DNA of 64,000 nt from Nitrosomonas eutropha (GTDB lineage: Bacteria > Pseudomonadota > Gammaproteobacteria > Burkholderiales > Nitrosomonadaceae): contig NZ_QICQ01000005.1 of assembly GCF_003201195.1 (NCBI RefSeq), positions 1 to 64,000 on the forward strand. The letters run 5' to 3'. The notes beneath the pieces were generated by a model. The model saw only the letters and a list, made by a program, of their open reading frames with translations, made no database searches and was not told the DNA's origin. The position numbers and the translations under genes are program-made. Each line of letters opens with the position of its first letter. Within the stretch, counting starts at the first letter, position 1. Below are positions 18,471 to 29,361 of this stretch, in pieces.

Positions 18471-19787
18471 TTACTCAGTCACATTTTCAGCAGGCAATAC
18501 TCGGCTTTCAGGGAACCACATCCTAAAAATACTGCCTGCCCCAGGCTGACTGGTAATTTCCATACTCGCCTGATGGCGGTTCAGAACATGCTTGACGATA
18601 GCAAGTCCGAGACCGGTGCCACCGGTTTCGCGAGAACGACTACGATCCACCCGATAAAAACGTTCTGTCAACCGGGGAATATGATTCGGCTCAATGCCTA
18701 TCCCGCTGTCCTGAACGTAAAACAATCCTTTCCCATTTTCCACCGTCCAGTTCAGGGAAATCACCCCATTTTCAGGGGTGTACCGCACAGCATTACTGAT
18801 GAGGTTTTCAAATGCGCTGCGCAGCTCATCTTCACTGCCAAGCAGCATGGCATGGCTGGCAAGATCAAGGGAAATAGTATGGCGGCCAGCGCTTAATGAT
18901 TGGGCTTCCTGATAAAGTCCCTGTAACAGCTTAACGATATCTACCTTTTCTTCAGCCAGATTATTTCCGGCATTCTCCAGTCGGGATAGCGTCAGCAAAT
19001 CCTCTACCAGACGGCGCATGCGGGTAGCCTGGTCAAACATCAGTCGCAGTGCATTTTTCTCCATGTCACCGGATACCTTGTTTTCTTCCAGCAGCGTTTC
19101 AAGAAACCCTCCAATTACTGTCAAGGGTGTACGCAATTCATGCGAGACATTCGCGACAAAATCACGCCGCATAATTTCAAGTTTTTCAAAACGTGTTACA
19201 TCCCGGCTGATCAGTAATTTTTCCCTGTCACCATAAGGCACTATCTGAATAGAAAGCAGCGTATCGCGAAAACGTGTCTGATTGAGTAGAAAAGGCTTGC
19301 TGAAATCTCCCGCATCAAGATAAGCCACAAATCGCACCTGACGTACCATGCGAGTAATATGCTGGCCGGCATCCATCCCAAGATTGAGGCCCAGGTGCAA
19401 CTCGGCAGACGAATTGCACCACTCGATCTGATCTTTGTCGCCCAGGATGACAATTCCTTCCGGTAAAGCAGATGTCGCGCGCTGCAGTCGCTCCAGCGAG
19501 AGATTCAGTCCCAGGCGTTCCTTATCGCTACGCCTGACGAAACGTGCCAATCTGGCAAAAACGACTCCCCACAAACCAGATCTATCGGGCACTGTCGAAT
19601 AGGAATAATCCGAGTGGCGTAACCATTGATCCAGGCAATATAATGTATAAAGATGATAAATAACAATCCCGAGCAGGATGACGCTGTACAGACCCAGTAC
19701 GATTGCTATATCAAATATCATCCCCGTCAATGCAGCAATAATAGTCAGCCATAAAATGGGAGCAAGACTGAGCCAAAAGGTATTCAC
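18471..19787 (-). CDS. phoR: Phosphate-regulon sensor kinase PhoR
   Basis: 438 residues. Two N-terminal hydrophobic helices (about 8-48), a basic linker, a PAS domain (about 95-190; LPEGIVILGDKDQIEWCN), then HisKA with the phosphorylated His in FVANVSHELRTPLTVIGG, and HATPase_c with N (NLISNAVRYTP), G1 (VQDSGIGIEPNHI) and G2 (GGTGLGLAIVKHVL) boxes. The layout matches PhoR, which senses phosphate starvation and phosphorylates PhoB. No phoB gene lies next to it: the upstream gene is a YheT-type hydrolase, so either the pair is separated or the partner is distant. Confidence 0.85.
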   Translation of the reverse strand: MNTFWLSLAPILWLTIIAALTGMIFDIAIVLGLYSVILLGIVIYHLYTLYCLDQWLRHSDYSYSTVPDRSGLWGVVFARLARFVRRSDKERLGLNLSLERLQRATSALPEGIVILGDKDQIEWCNSSAELHLGLNLGMDAGQHITRMVRQVRFVAYLDAGDFSKPFLLNQTRFRDTLLSIQIVPYGDREKLLISRDVTRFEKLEIMRRDFVANVSHELRTPLTVIGGFLETLLEENKVSGDMEKNALRLMFDQATRMRRLVEDLLTLSRLENAGNNLAEEKVDIVKLLQGLYQEAQSLSAGRHTISLDLASHAMLLGSEDELRSAFENLISNAVRYTPENGVISLNWTVENGKGLFYVQDSGIGIEPNHIPRLTERFYRVDRSRSRETGGTGLGLAIVKHVLNRHQASMEITSQPGAGSIFRMWFPESRVLPAENVTE

Positions 19788-19883
19788 GTAATTATGAGCA
19801 GTGACAGGATTGATTTTTCAGTACAGCTCCAGCAGTATCCGTTTTTCCAACTTCAGCCTTCACCTTGGAATATTATCCGGATC

Positions 19884-20885
19884 TTATACAAGCGAGAAGA
19901 AATTTACGATGCGCTGCGGCAGCCAATCCAGTTTCCCCGGAAAAGCACCATACATAAAGCCAACATGCCCTCCTTGCCGCGGAAACTCCAGTGAAACGAA
20001 AGATGATACTTCAGATTTCTGTGGTAGCACACTTTCAGGCAGAAAAGGATCATTGCGCGCATTGATCAGCAGTGTTGGCACACGAACAGATCCAAGCCAC
20101 GGCTTGCTGCTGGATTGGCGCCAGTAATCATCCGTATCCCGAAAACCATGCAACGGTGCTGTAACCAGGTTATCAAACTCATACAATGAATTGCAGGCCG
20201 CAACTGCCCTGGCATCCAGCAACCCAGGAAACTGTTTATTTTTTCTCAACGCCTTGCGTTTAAGGGTGATAAGAAAATGACGGGTATAAACCCGGTTAAA
20301 ACCGAAATCGAGCACCTTTCCAGCTACTGCCAAGTCAAGCGGAACGGAAACTGCAACGGCACCTGCAATCAATCTGGCTGCCTGGGTACCTTGCTCACCC
20401 AGCCATTTCAACAACGCATTACCACCAAGCGATATGCCGACAACATAACAGGTAGTATTTTGTTTGTGCGAATCGTTCTGCTGCGTCACATAGCGCAACA
20501 TACGATCAATATCTTGCGAATCACCCGCATGGTAAGCACGCGGCAAACGATTGGGGGATCCAGAACAACCACGAAAATGAATAACAACACCACGCCAGCG
20601 CAATGTTTTTAAGAATCGCATGATACTCAACGCATAATGGCTTTGTGAACTGCCCTCCAAACCATGAAACAGAACTACCAACGGTTTATCCGGCTCCCCC
20701 TCCAGCCAGTCAATATCAATAAAATCTCCATCACCCATCTCCCAGCGCTCACGCTGGTAACGAATTGTCGGATTCAGATTAACGAAATAAGGAAAAATGG
20801 TCTGCGCGTTTCCTCCGGGAAGCCATCCGGGGGCATGATAAGACTGAAGTAACCGGGATCCGAGCAAAGAGAAATGGGTAGTCAT
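19884..20885 (-). CDS. YheT-type alpha/beta-hydrolase
   Basis: 333 residues of the UPF0017/YheT family. The fold is recognisable from PLVVLFHGLEGSSQSHYA (oxyanion region), RGCSGSPNRLPRAYHAGDSQD, and the nucleophile elbow VGISLGGNALLKWLGEQG, where Ser is the expected catalytic residue. The C-terminal histidine is in QGGHVGFMYG and an acidic residue in NARNDPFLPE. The substrate is unknown; relatives are esterases of lipids or small esters. It lies between proB and phoR on the minus strand with about 50 and 96 bases on either side. Confidence 0.88.
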   Translation of the reverse strand: MTTHFSLLGSRLLQSYHAPGWLPGGNAQTIFPYFVNLNPTIRYQRERWEMGDGDFIDIDWLEGEPDKPLVVLFHGLEGSSQSHYALSIMRFLKTLRWRGVVIHFRGCSGSPNRLPRAYHAGDSQDIDRMLRYVTQQNDSHKQNTTCYVVGISLGGNALLKWLGEQGTQAARLIAGAVAVSVPLDLAVAGKVLDFGFNRVYTRHFLITLKRKALRKNKQFPGLLDARAVAACNSLYEFDNLVTAPLHGFRDTDDYWRQSSSKPWLGSVRVPTLLINARNDPFLPESVLPQKSEVSSFVSLEFPRQGGHVGFMYGAFPGKLDWLPQRIVNFFSLV

Positions 20886-20935
20886 TATAAATAGTATTAA
20901 ACCTTCTAAACAGGTAAATCCAGCAGATCAAGCCA

Positions 20936-22057
20936 TTACAGAATAACCAGATTATCTCTGTGAACAAGTTCATATTCACCTACATAACCCAGTACAGCTT
21001 CGATCTGGCTGGAGGGGCGACGCATGATCTTGTGTGATTCACGTGCGCTGTAATTGGCCAGGCCACGGGCAATTTCGCGGCCACTGGTATTCAGGCAAGA
21101 TATGGCCTCACCTCGTTCAAAATTTCCTCTCACCTCCACCACACCGATAGGCAGCAGGCTTTTGCCTCCAGACAGCAATGCTCTGCTGGCGCCATCATCT
21201 AATACTACGCTACCCCGCACCTGAAGATGATCGGCCAACCATAACTTACGCGCAACCTTCACCGGCATATCGGCCAGCAGACTGGTTCCAATTGCCTCTC
21301 CATTCGCCAGGCGAACCAGCACATTTTCCACCCTGCCTGATGCAATCACTGTATGAGCCCCACTGCGAGCAGCCCGTCTGGCCGCCATCACTTTACTCTG
21401 CATGCCACCACGACCGATACCACTGCTCGTTCCGCCAGCCATGGTCTCGATATGCGGATCACTGACACTGATCTCGGAAATCAGTGTTGCATCGGCATGC
21501 TTACGTGGATCCCCCGTAAACAGACCCTCCTGATCAGTCAGGATAACCAGCACCTCAGCTTCAATCAAATTGGCAACCAGTGCCGCCAGATTATCATTGT
21601 CACCGAACCGGATTTCATCAGAAACCACCGTATCGTTCTCGTTGATAATTGGAACAATATCCAGGTTCAACAATGTGAGAATCGTCGAACGGGCATTCAG
21701 ATAGCGTTTACGACTCGATAAATCATCATGAGTCAGCAAAATCTGGGCAGTCAGCAATTTATATTCACTGAAACAATCTGCATAGGCCTGGGCAAGGTCC
21801 ATCTGACCGACTGCCGCTGCCGCCTGCAGCTCGTAGAGCGCGGCGGGGCGCGTTTTCCAGCCCAGGCGCTGCATACCTTCAGCAACCGCTCCGGAGGAAA
21901 CCAGCACGACTTCCTTGCCCATTTTTTTGAGTCGGGAAATTTGTCCAGCCCAGCCTCCAAGCACCTGACGATCAAGGCCGCTTCCTTCGTTTGTCACCAG
22001 ACTGCTGCCAACCTTTACAATAATCCGGCGTGCAGATTGCAGAATTGATCGTGTCAT
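20936..22057 (-). CDS. proB: Glutamate 5-kinase
   Basis: 373 residues from ATG 22055-22057. A longer frame exists, but the start at [20 protein letters not shown] matches the family. It phosphorylates glutamate in the first step of proline synthesis. The amino-acid-kinase domain (about 12-260) shows KVGSSLV, VSSGAV, NENDTV and [14 protein letters not shown]-terminal PUA domain (about 285-370; [22 protein letters not shown]) completes it. The start is 5 bases after the obgE stop, so both are probably one transcript. No proA is adjacent. Confidence 0.95.
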   Translation of the reverse strand: MTRSILQSARRIIVKVGSSLVTNEGSGLDRQVLGGWAGQISRLKKMGKEVVLVSSGAVAEGMQRLGWKTRPAALYELQAAAAVGQMDLAQAYADCFSEYKLLTAQILLTHDDLSSRKRYLNARSTILTLLNLDIVPIINENDTVVSDEIRFGDNDNLAALVANLIEAEVLVILTDQEGLFTGDPRKHADATLISEISVSDPHIETMAGGTSSGIGRGGMQSKVMAARRAARSGAHTVIASGRVENVLVRLANGEAIGTSLLADMPVKVARKLWLADHLQVRGSVVLDDGASRALLSGGKSLLPIGVVEVRGNFERGEAISCLNTSGREIARGLANYSARESHKIMRRPSSQIEAVLGYVGEYELVHRDNLVIL

Positions 22058-22062
22058 AAAAA

Positions 22063-23486
<1,424 letters not shown>

Positions 23487-23498
23487 GAATTAATCTCC

Positions 23499-23810
23499 TT
23501 ATGCAGAAATACCTGTTATTTGGATCTCAGTGTAATTCTGACGATGTCCCTGTTGTTTCCGATAATGTTTGCGACGGCGCATTTTGAATATACGTATTTT
23601 GTCATGTCGCCCGTGGCTGATTACTGTTGCGCTAACTTTTGCCTGATCAAGTAACGGCGCACCCGTAGAAACAATTTCTCCATCTGCAACCATCAGCACC
23701 TGATCCAGCTGAATATCACTTCCTACTTCCACGGGCAGTGTTTCCACTTTCAATTTATTCCCGATCTGAACTCGGTACTGTTTACCACCTGTCTTGATTA
23801 CTGCGTACAT
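23499..23810 (-). CDS. rplU: 50S ribosomal protein L21
   Basis: 103 residues, full length. It begins [15 protein letters not shown] and has the C-terminal basic region [20 protein letters not shown] that contacts 23S rRNA. It is the first gene of the rplU-rpmA pair. A good promoter lies upstream with TATAAT as -10. Confidence 0.98.
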
Positions 23811-23837
23811 ATTCCATCTCCCGTCCTAGAACCGCGC

Positions 23838-23866
23838 ATTATAATAACATACGTGGATTTTGTGTA
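23838..23866 (-). promoter_or_regulatory. Promoter for rplU-rpmA
   Basis: On the minus strand TACACA (complement of 23861-23866) is followed by a 17-base spacer and a perfect -10 TATAAT (complement of 23838-23843), 28 bases upstream of the rplU ATG. Confidence 0.6.
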
Positions 23867-23967
23867 ATAAATTCAATCGTGCCACGACATACAACATTTA
23901 AAATATGCACTCTTTCAAGTGTGCTTATTGCCTTTTTTATAGACAGAATCTGCCCATTCAGGTGCGG

Positions 23968-23976
23968 TGTTATAAT
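23968..23976 (+). promoter_or_regulatory. Extended -10 promoter for gshA
   Basis: TGTTATAAT at 23968-23976 is an extended -10 element (TGn followed by TATAAT), 33 bases upstream of the gshA ATG. The -35 position is poor, as usual for extended -10 promoters. Confidence 0.5.
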
Positions 23977-24008
23977 CAGCCGGTTTATTTCCAAGTAATG
24001 GATCTCTC

Positions 24009-25319
24009 ATGCCGGTACCCCATCTCACCAATACCCTGAATGCACCCACCTTTGATCTGGAAAAACGTATTCTGACAGCCAAGCCAACTATCGAACACTG
24101 GTTTCGCAAACAATGGCAACTCCATACCGTGCCTTTTTATTGTTCGGTAGATCTGCGCAACAGCGGTTTCAAACTGGCACCGGTTGATACCAACTTGTTT
24201 CCTGGTGGATTCAACAACCTTAATCCGACTTTCATCCCGCTATGCATTCAGGCGATGATGAATGCCGTCGAAAAAATCTGCCCGGACGCACATAATGTTT
24301 TGCTGATTCCAGAAAATCACACCCGCAATATTTTCTATCTGCAAAATATTGCCATGTTGCAGTCCATCATGCAGCAGGCTGGTATGAATATCCGCATCGG
24401 CTCACTATTGCCAGGAATTGATCATCCTGTATCCGTACCACTACCTGGCGGTGAGCCTTTGTTACTGGAGCCAGTACAGCGCAAGGGGAACAAACTGTTT
24501 GTTCAGGATTTTGACCCTTGTGCCATACTTCTGAATAACGATCTATCCAGCGGAGTACCTGAAATCCTGCAAAATCTGGATCAGACAATTATCCCACCTC
24601 TCCACGCAGGCTGGGCCACTCGCCGTAAATCCTGGCATTTCAGCGCCTACGACAACGTAGCACAGGATTTCGCAGAGCTGATTGATATTGATCCCTGGCT
24701 TATTAACCCGTATTTTACCGCTTGCGGAAAAGTTGATTTTCAAGAAAAAGAGGGACTGGATTGTGTCGCTGCAGCCGTAGATGAAATTCTGAACCAGATC
24801 AGGGAAAAATACACACAATATGGAATCAGTGAAGAGCCGTTTGTTATCGTCAAGGCTGATTCAGGCACTTACGGCATGGGAATCATGAGTATCAAAGATG
24901 GTACTGAAGTCTACAAACTTAACCGCAAACAGCGCAACAAAATGACGACAATCAAGGAGGGGCTGGTTGTGAAAAACGTACTGGTGCAAGAAGGAGTGCA
25001 TACATTTGAGAACATTCACCAGGCCGTAGCGGAGCCCGTTATCTACATGATTGATCATCACGTAGTGGGAGGATTCTACCGGGTCCATACCAGTCGGGGT
25101 GTTAATGAAAACCTGAATGCACCAGGCATGCATTTTGTACCATTGGCATTTGATACCACCTGTATGCAGACCGATCCCTCCGCTCCTCCGGATGCAATCC
25201 CTAATCGTTTTTATACCTATGGTGTAATCGCCAGGCTGGCACTACTTGCCTCTGCCATCGAGCTGGAACGGTATATTCAAACCCCATTGTCCACACTGGC
25301 AATGGCCGAAACCCGATGA
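24009..25319 (+). CDS. gshA: Glutamate-cysteine ligase (betaproteobacterial type)
   Basis: 436 residues. It joins glutamate and cysteine with ATP, the rate-limiting step of glutathione synthesis. It belongs to the family found in beta- and some gammaproteobacteria that is unlike E. coli GshA, recognised from MPVPHLTN at the start, PVDTNLFPGGFNNLNP and VKADSGTYGMGIMS. The start has a modest GGAT Shine-Dalgarno element. The stop overlaps gshB by 4 bases, so the pathway genes are coupled. Confidence 0.9.
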   Translation: MPVPHLTNTLNAPTFDLEKRILTAKPTIEHWFRKQWQLHTVPFYCSVDLRNSGFKLAPVDTNLFPGGFNNLNPTFIPLCIQAMMNAVEKICPDAHNVLLIPENHTRNIFYLQNIAMLQSIMQQAGMNIRIGSLLPGIDHPVSVPLPGGEPLLLEPVQRKGNKLFVQDFDPCAILLNNDLSSGVPEILQNLDQTIIPPLHAGWATRRKSWHFSAYDNVAQDFAELIDIDPWLINPYFTACGKVDFQEKEGLDCVAAAVDEILNQIREKYTQYGISEEPFVIVKADSGTYGMGIMSIKDGTEVYKLNRKQRNKMTTIKEGLVVKNVLVQEGVHTFENIHQAVAEPVIYMIDHHVVGGFYRVHTSRGVNENLNAPGMHFVPLAFDTTCMQTDPSAPPDAIPNRFYTYGVIARLALLASAIELERYIQTPLSTLAMAETR

Positions 25320-26266
25320 AACTGGCTTTTATTCTAGACCCGCTCGACAGTATCAAAATTGGCAAGGATTCAAGCTATGCCATGATGTGTGAAGCGGCGT
25401 CCCGTCACCATCAGCTGTATACCTTGCAACAAAGTGGCTTGGCCTGGAAAAATCACCAGGTAATTGGTTTCGCACGATCACTGACACTCATCGATCCTCC
25501 GGATAACCCCCATCGCTGGTATGAGGAAGGCGTTATAGAAGAAATTCCACTGACCGAATTTGATGCCGTGCTCATGCGCAAGGATCCTCCCTTCGACACC
25601 GAGTATATCTACAGCACCTATCTACTCGAACTGGCTGAACGTCAGGGTGCTTACGTTGTGAACAGCCCACGGGGCATTCGTGATCACAATGAGAAACTGG
25701 CAATCACAGAATTTCCACAATTTATACCCTCTTCACTGGTAACCAGCCAGGAACAGCTGATTCTCCAGTTTCTTGCCGAACATAAGGATATTATCCTGAA
25801 ACCACTGGATGGCATGGGAGGTGCTGGTATTTTTCGCATGCAGAACACCGACCATAATATTGGCGTCATCATCGAAACGCTAACACGTTATGGCACTCGT
25901 ACTATCATGGCACAACGCTTTCTACCGGAAATCCGCGAAGGAGACAAACGTATATTGCTAATTGCTGGAAAACCTGTCGATTATGCACTCGCACGCATCC
26001 CCAAACCGGGAGAAACGCGTGGCAATCTGGCGGTTGGTGGCACCGGTAAAGTACAACCGCTGTCAGCACGTGACAGGAAAATTTCTGAAGAACTCGGACA
26101 AATCCTTTATGCTCGCGGCTTGATGCTGATAGGCTTGGATGTCATCGGCAACCATCTAACGGAAATAAATGTCACCAGTCCAACCGGTATGCGGGAAATC
26201 TCTGATCAAACAGGAATAAATGTTGCAGGGCTAATGATTGATGCGCTGGAACAAAATATTCATTGA
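25316..26266 (+). CDS. gshB: Glutathione synthetase
   Basis: 316 residues, full length. It adds glycine to gamma-glutamylcysteine using ATP. The N-terminal substrate domain is followed by an ATP-grasp fold with KPLDGMGGAGIFRM, MAQRFLPEIREGDKRILL and the metal site in EINVTSPTGMREI. It overlaps gshA as ATGA (25316-25319) and is followed by a strong terminator. Confidence 0.97.
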   Translation: MKLAFILDPLDSIKIGKDSSYAMMCEAASRHHQLYTLQQSGLAWKNHQVIGFARSLTLIDPPDNPHRWYEEGVIEEIPLTEFDAVLMRKDPPFDTEYIYSTYLLELAERQGAYVVNSPRGIRDHNEKLAITEFPQFIPSSLVTSQEQLILQFLAEHKDIILKPLDGMGGAGIFRMQNTDHNIGVIIETLTRYGTRTIMAQRFLPEIREGDKRILLIAGKPVDYALARIPKPGETRGNLAVGGTGKVQPLSARDRKISEELGQILYARGLMLIGLDVIGNHLTEINVTSPTGMREISDQTGINVAGLMIDALEQNIH

Positions 26267-26284
26267 AATACTAAAGAAGTGGCT

Positions 26285-26313
26285 AAAAAAGGCCTGATTA
26301 ACAGGCCTTTTTT
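26285..26313 (+). terminator. Terminator after gshAB
   Basis: AAAAAAGGCCTG (26285-26296) pairs with CAGGCCTTTTTT (26302-26313) over a 5-base loop, 19 bases after the gshB stop. The A/T flanks make it work in either direction, so it could also serve the minus-strand gene ending at 26330. Confidence 0.9.
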
Positions 26314-26329
26314 ATGTAAACAAAACGGA

Positions 26330-26605
26330 TCAATAACCGCCTTTCCAGGCGTCACCCGATTTTTCTCTCGCTTGCTGAACAACCGCTACAGCATCGCCAC
26401 ATTTTACTCTGACGATTTTTCCATTTTCAACATCGGTATGGCTTTTCACGACATCAGTTGGTTTTTTATCTTTGCAAGCCAGATAATTCAACAGATCCTT
26501 AGCACTGATCGGTGCTAAGGAAGACTCCAAGTTACCACTTGCAAACGTTGCTGTGGAACCCAGTACAAAAATTGAAACGAAAGCTGCGACGATCACCTTG
26601 TTCAT
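26330..26605 (-). CDS. Small exported hypothetical protein
   Basis: 91 residues from ATG 26603-26605 behind the strong Shine-Dalgarno sequence AGAGGAG. A signal peptide (about 1-22, ending TATFASG) precedes a mature domain of about 69 residues with just two cysteines, in LACKDKK and VKCGDA, likely to form a disulfide. The size and cysteine layout are reminiscent of HdeA-type acid-stress chaperones, but the motif match is too weak to name it. It is expressed towards the gshB terminator. Confidence 0.6.
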   Translation of the reverse strand: MNKVIVAAFVSIFVLGSTATFASGNLESSLAPISAKDLLNYLACKDKKPTDVVKSHTDVENGKIVRVKCGDAVAVVQQAREKSGDAWKGGY

Positions 26606-27034
26606 TTGCACTCCTCTTCAAATTTCCTAAAACAAATCTCTTACCTGATAACCTTTCAGGCCTCCCTGCGATCCGCCCCCTGATCAGTATTTCCCGGCCT
26701 GAAAAACCGGTTCAAATCATCGGCACAGATCACCAGCCGACACTTCATCCCTCTCATCGGCTATGGTTAATACAAACCGGCTACATTCTATCAAGTAATT
26801 CATTACTGTTGCATCTAAAAACGAACGGCTTGCTGTTTTTCCCTTACTCGCCATCCGCAACAAAAAAGAAAATGTGGTCGAGCAGTTTGTCGTCCATCAT
26901 CCTTAAAGTACAACATAAAGCTACTTCTTTCGTTTTGCACATTTTTTTGCATCAGGTATGCTGCCATATACTGAAGACGCCGATTTAATTCGAATCCTGA
27001 ATCTTCTCCATCCTGACAAACTGACTGAATCATC
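26606..27034. other. Gene-free stretch upstream of the methyltransferase gene
   Basis: About 430 bases between the divergent exported-protein gene and the gene at 27035. The frames present are unlike any protein I recognise and one runs antisense into the exported-protein gene. No promoter with good -10 and -35 boxes, terminator or RNA gene was seen. Confidence 0.4.
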
Positions 27035-27505
27035 ATGGATCACAACATTCATCGTCCACGCACATTAATTCTCCCGCCCGTACCCTACGCTGCAGCCATA
27101 CTCGCCGGCTGGTGGATCGATCGTAACATTCAAGCACTCCACTGGGGCTGGAGTACGGCAACTCAACCACTCGGTTGGCTGGGCATAATCGCTGGATTGG
27201 CGCTGCTTACATGGACAGCCATCACACTCTGGCGCTATCGAACTACCGTCAACCCCTATAAAGCAGCCTCCAGCCTGTGCACTACCGGGCCATTCCGTTA
27301 CAGCCGCAACCCGATTTATCTCGGCGACTGGTTAATTTTCATCGGCACCTCAATACTACTGTCAACCTGGTGGCCTCTATTCTTCGCACCGCTGATCTGG
27401 GCAATGTTACGCTACGGCGTCATCCGCCATGAAGAAGCGCACCTCGAAGCCAGATTCGGAGATGCCTATCGGGACTACAAAACCAGAGTACGACGCTGGC
27501 TCTAA
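27035..27505 (+). CDS. Isoprenylcysteine carboxyl methyltransferase-like membrane protein
   Basis: 156 residues with about four hydrophobic segments. The C-terminal half carries the ICMT/PEMT-type pattern: a GPFRYSRNPIYLGDWLIF helix containing the RNPxY motif, then RHEEAHLEARFGDAYRDYKTRVRRWL, which in the family binds S-adenosylmethionine. Bacterial members methylate lipids or small molecules rather than prenylated proteins; the substrate is unknown. It stands alone, upstream of the flagellar fliD cluster, with no clear Shine-Dalgarno sequence. Confidence 0.82.
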   Translation: MDHNIHRPRTLILPPVPYAAAILAGWWIDRNIQALHWGWSTATQPLGWLGIIAGLALLTWTAITLWRYRTTVNPYKAASSLCTTGPFRYSRNPIYLGDWLIFIGTSILLSTWWPLFFAPLIWAMLRYGVIRHEEAHLEARFGDAYRDYKTRVRRWL

Positions 27506-27861
27506 GGTACCCTTAAAGCATATCTCCACCTCGACAAACTACACCCTTCCGGCTCACTTTTACACAAACACCTACTTCATCCTCACCCGCTGTACATAAA
27601 ATCCCTGATATTGCGAACGTAAACGGCGCGAAGTAATCCAGAAACGATATTAACAGAATGTGTAAAGTCGCTTTCGTTCTTGCCGATATGGTGTCTCAGC
27701 GTCGCCACAGCTTAATTAACGATCTTGTGAACACAACAAGTGCACGGAGAAAAAAGCGCTGTCTTTACGAGATGACGCACTAAAGTAATCCAAAGGCAAC
27801 AGGAAAATTGGCAATGGTAAAAATTGACGAAATAACACAGATCACACCAAGGGTATAGATT
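27506..27861. other. Upstream region of the fliD operon
   Basis: 356 bases with no gene. It contains a well-formed sigma-28 promoter (27663-27689) about 170 bases before the fliD start. The remaining sequence shows no other clear feature. Confidence 0.5.
27663..27689 (+). promoter_or_regulatory. Sigma-28 (FliA) promoter for fliDST
   Basis: TAAAGTCG (27663-27670), an 11-base spacer, then GCCGATAT (27682-27689). This is close to the flagellar class-3 consensus TAAAGTTT-N11-GCCGATAA. It fits the job of fliD, whose product is needed late in flagellum assembly. Confidence 0.8.
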
Positions 27862-29304
27862 ATGCTTTCATCACCAGGAATTGGTTCGGGGCTAGATATC
27901 AGTGGGATTATCAGCAAATTGATGCAGGTTGAACAGCGCCCGCTCACTCAGCTTAATACTAAGGAAGCCAAACAACAGGCACAGCTTTCTGCCTTTGGTA
28001 GTCTAAAAAGTGCCTTATCGTCGTTTCAAGAAAGTGTAAAGGCGCTGGCAAAACCCGCATTATTCACCGGCTTTAAGGCCACATTGACAGATACGACAGT
28101 GGCCACAGTAAGTACATCTGCCAAAGTAGCAGCAGGTGTGCACGAAATTGAAGTGCAATCACTGGCGCAGGCGCAAAAAATCAAATCAGAAGCTTTTGTC
28201 ACGACAGATACGATAATCGGTAACGGTACGCTGACTATTGCATTCGGCACCTATAACGAAGACGATACGTTTACCGCCAATACAGAGAAGGCTGCTAAAA
28301 CTATTACGATTGATCCAGCCAAATCCACACTAAGTGATATTCGCAACACGATCAATGAAGCAAATACCGGAGTAACGGCAAGCATCGTTAACGATGGCAA
28401 CGGGAACCGACTGGTAATTGCTTCCAGAGATACCGGATTAACCAATGCACTGAAAATTACGGTAGACGATGCAGATGGCAATCACACCAATAACACCGGG
28501 TTATCAAAGCTGGCGTTTGATGCGTCATCTACTGGTGGCGTTACCAACATGGCCGAGGCGGTACCAGCAAAAAATGCGAAAATGAAGATTGATGGCATAG
28601 CGGTGGAAAAATCTTCCAACACTATTAATGATGCACTGGAAGGCGTAACGTTCAATCTGCTCAAGGCCAATCCAGGCACAAACATGACACTGACAGTGGA
28701 GCAGGATAAGGCCAGTGTAGAAACAGCGGTAAAGGCGTTTGTCACAGCATACAACGAACTGGAGAAAAGCATTGGTAATCTCTCTCGTTACGATACCGCC
28801 AACAAACAGGCCTCAGTATTAACCGGGGACTCCACTGTGAGAATGGTGCAAAACAGGGTACGAGCCATGCTGACCGGCAACCAATCAGCTGTCGGGGGAA
28901 TCAATTCACTATCCGAACTAGGTATCAGCTTCCAAAAAGATGGCACATTAAAACTGGACAACGGCAAACTGAGCGCAGTATTGGTTGATCCGGACAAGAA
29001 CGTGGCTGCATTTTTTTCCACACAGACAATGGAAGGAACAGAAGGTTTTGCTACCCAGCTGGATCAGCTGCTCGATGGCATGGCAAGAAGCGATGGCCTG
29101 ATCAACAACCGCATGGACGGCATTAACAGCACAATCAAAGGCATCGGCAGACAGCGCGAGGCACTGGAACATCGTCTGGGGGAAGTAGAAAAACGCCTGC
29201 GAGCGCAATTCACCGCGCTGGATTCGATGGTTGCCAGCATGACTCAGACCAACAATTACCTGCAGCAGCAATTGGCAAATTTGCCCAAGATTGGCGACAA
29301 ATAA
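27862..29304 (+). CDS. fliD: Flagellar filament cap protein FliD
   Basis: 480 residues. It caps the growing filament and folds incoming flagellin at the distal end. The N-terminal motif SSPGIGSGLDISGIISKLMQ and the helical FliD N and C domains (about 5-105 and 270-470) are present, around a variable central domain. The start has a GGG-containing Shine-Dalgarno element (AAGGGT). It is followed by fliS and fliT, the order of export-chaperone genes in many proteobacteria, and a sigma-28 promoter lies upstream. Confidence 0.95.
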   Translation: MLSSPGIGSGLDISGIISKLMQVEQRPLTQLNTKEAKQQAQLSAFGSLKSALSSFQESVKALAKPALFTGFKATLTDTTVATVSTSAKVAAGVHEIEVQSLAQAQKIKSEAFVTTDTIIGNGTLTIAFGTYNEDDTFTANTEKAAKTITIDPAKSTLSDIRNTINEANTGVTASIVNDGNGNRLVIASRDTGLTNALKITVDDADGNHTNNTGLSKLAFDASSTGGVTNMAEAVPAKNAKMKIDGIAVEKSSNTINDALEGVTFNLLKANPGTNMTLTVEQDKASVETAVKAFVTAYNELEKSIGNLSRYDTANKQASVLTGDSTVRMVQNRVRAMLTGNQSAVGGINSLSELGISFQKDGTLKLDNGKLSAVLVDPDKNVAAFFSTQTMEGTEGFATQLDQLLDGMARSDGLINNRMDGINSTIKGIGRQREALEHRLGEVEKRLRAQFTALDSMVASMTQTNNYLQQQLANLPKIGDK

Positions 29305-29361
29305 TCGCGCCAGATAACGATCATTAACCAATATTCTCATTTCGAAAAGGAGAAAACGATC

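Noticed and set aside
26512-26988. 158-codon plus-strand frame in the gene-free region
   Set aside because: It overlaps the signal-peptide gene in antisense and shows no domain or translation signal.
27500-27516. AAGGTACCCTT near-palindrome after the methyltransferase gene
   Set aside because: It is too short and shares only the GGTACC core with the 122-bp element, so it is probably chance.
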